Source: Nanobdellota archaeon
GTDB lineage: Archaea > Nanoarchaeota > Nanoarchaeia > Parvarchaeales > Parvarchaeaceae
DNA length: 5,548 nucleotides
Direction of reading: 5' to 3'
NCBI GenBank assembly: GCA_021796445.1
Contig: JAKACB010000044.1
Span: 1-5,548, forward strand
A program made the position numbers and the translations under genes. Of the stretch, positions 5,403-5,548 are shown piece after piece (positions within the stretch are counted from its first letter, which is position 1; each line of letters begins with the position of its first letter). A model generated the notes under the pieces. It did no database searches and was not told the origin of the DNA. It was given only the letters and a program-made list of their open reading frames with translations.

Positions 5403-5548
5403 TGTTAAAAGTTTGACTTCCAATGAATTTAATGACTGGTGCCCAGGCTGTTTGCTTCCAGACAATACTATAATAGGCAATCCTTCTGCGAAGGCAATTC
5501 AGGAATTTAAAGTGGGTGATAAAGTTCTTGGAAGCGACGGTTATTTTC
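5392..5548 (+). CDS. korB: 2-oxoacid:ferredoxin oxidoreductase, beta subunit, interrupted by an intein (3' end outside window)
   Basis: The beta subunit carries thiamine diphosphate and the single [4Fe-4S] cluster of the KorAB enzyme. Only 52 codons are visible. Residues 1-19 are a normal N-terminus leading to N-D-W-C-P-G (14-19), the first part of the family motif N-D-W-C-P-G-C-G-x-F-G seen in Sulfolobus-type beta subunits. Cys17 is the first cluster ligand. From Cys20 the sequence no longer follows the family: instead of C-G-D/N-F-G it reads C-L-L-P-D-N-T-I-I and then intein-like sequence. The frame stays open to the window edge. The start is supported by GGTGAT 5 nt upstream, and the 11-nt overlap with korA implies coupling. 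The host gene identity is solid from position after korA plus the motif; the rest of the beta subunit is expected beyond the intein. Confidence 0.85.
   Translation, partial: MATDVKSLTSNEFNDWCPGCLLPDNTIIGNPSAKAIQEFKVGDKVLGSDGYF
5449..5548 (+). mobile_element. Intein N-terminal splicing domain (block A) inside KorB, truncated by window edge
   Basis: Thirty-three intein residues are visible, starting at KorB Cys20 (codon TGT at 5449-5451), which would be intein Cys1. They fit the Hint-fold N-terminal block: C-L-L-P-D-N-T-I-I, a short turn (G-N-P-S-A-K), A-I-Q-E-F-K, then V-G-D-K-V-L-G-S-D-G at intein positions 22-31. Known inteins share this C-x-x-x-D/G-x-x-I ... I-x-x-x-x-V-G-D-x-V-L-x-x-D-G plan. 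A family comparison cannot be run here. The insertion point between Gly19 and the next host Cys is inferred because intein splicing needs a Cys/Ser/Thr at +1 and the family has Cys there. Block B, any LAGLIDADG homing endonuclease, and the terminal H-N lie downstream, so I cannot tell a mini-intein from a full one or confirm it is active. Confidence 0.85.

Noticed and set aside
5452..5548. Frameshift or assembly error as the cause of KorB losing its family sequence after CPGC
   Set aside because: The sequence past Cys20 stays in frame and forms a coherent intein block A (Cys1, D-N-T-I-I, V-G-D-K-V-L-G-S-D-G). A frameshift would give unrelated residues and soon a stop.

Overview
The window looks archaeal and AT-rich (about one third G+C by eye). 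The evidence is a DUF2341-type secreted surface protein, a Sulfolobus-style two-subunit 2-oxoacid:ferredoxin oxidoreductase with a fused gamma-alpha chain, TATA-like promoter elements, strong GGAGGT and GGTGAT ribosome binding sites, and an apparent intein. The DUF2341/lectin-like surface protein resembles families I remember from acidophilic ARMAN/Micrarchaeota-type DPANN archaea. That placement comes from memory of protein style and is not proven here.

Layout, all genes on the + strand. 1-1075: C-terminal part of a Ser/Thr/Asn-rich secreted surface protein, open at the left edge. 1076-1172: AT-rich gap with candidate promoter elements. 1173-2288 sucC and 2272-3141 sucD: the two subunits of ADP-forming succinate-CoA ligase, overlapping by 17 nt. 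3142-3233: a short regulatory gap with two perfect inverted repeats, a TATA-like box and a strong ribosome binding site. 3234-3551: a thioredoxin with a CMPC active site. 3552-5402: the fused gamma-alpha subunit of 2-oxoacid:ferredoxin oxidoreductase, whose start codon directly follows the thioredoxin stop. 5392-5548: the start of the beta subunit, cut by the right edge.

Metabolic logic: KorAB would oxidise 2-oxoglutarate with CoA to succinyl-CoA and reduce ferredoxin. SucCD would then convert succinyl-CoA to succinate while making ATP. The cluster therefore encodes two consecutive oxidative TCA-cycle steps, and this neighbourhood favours 2-oxoglutarate as the Kor substrate.

The most striking observation is at the right edge. 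The KorB N-terminus reads normally through the iron-sulfur motif W-C-P-G-C, then leaves the family sequence exactly at the second cysteine. It continues as a typical intein N-terminal splicing block (Cys1, then D-N-T-I-I, then V-G-D-K-V-L-G-S-D-G). The inferred insertion is CPG|C, between the two neighbouring [4Fe-4S] ligands, so the enzyme should stay inactive until splicing. The extein cysteine at -3 and intein Cys1 form a CPGC pair that could make a disulfide, and a thioredoxin is encoded two genes upstream. A redox-gated intein controlling a central metabolic Fe-S enzyme is therefore a testable hypothesis. Most of the intein lies beyond the window.
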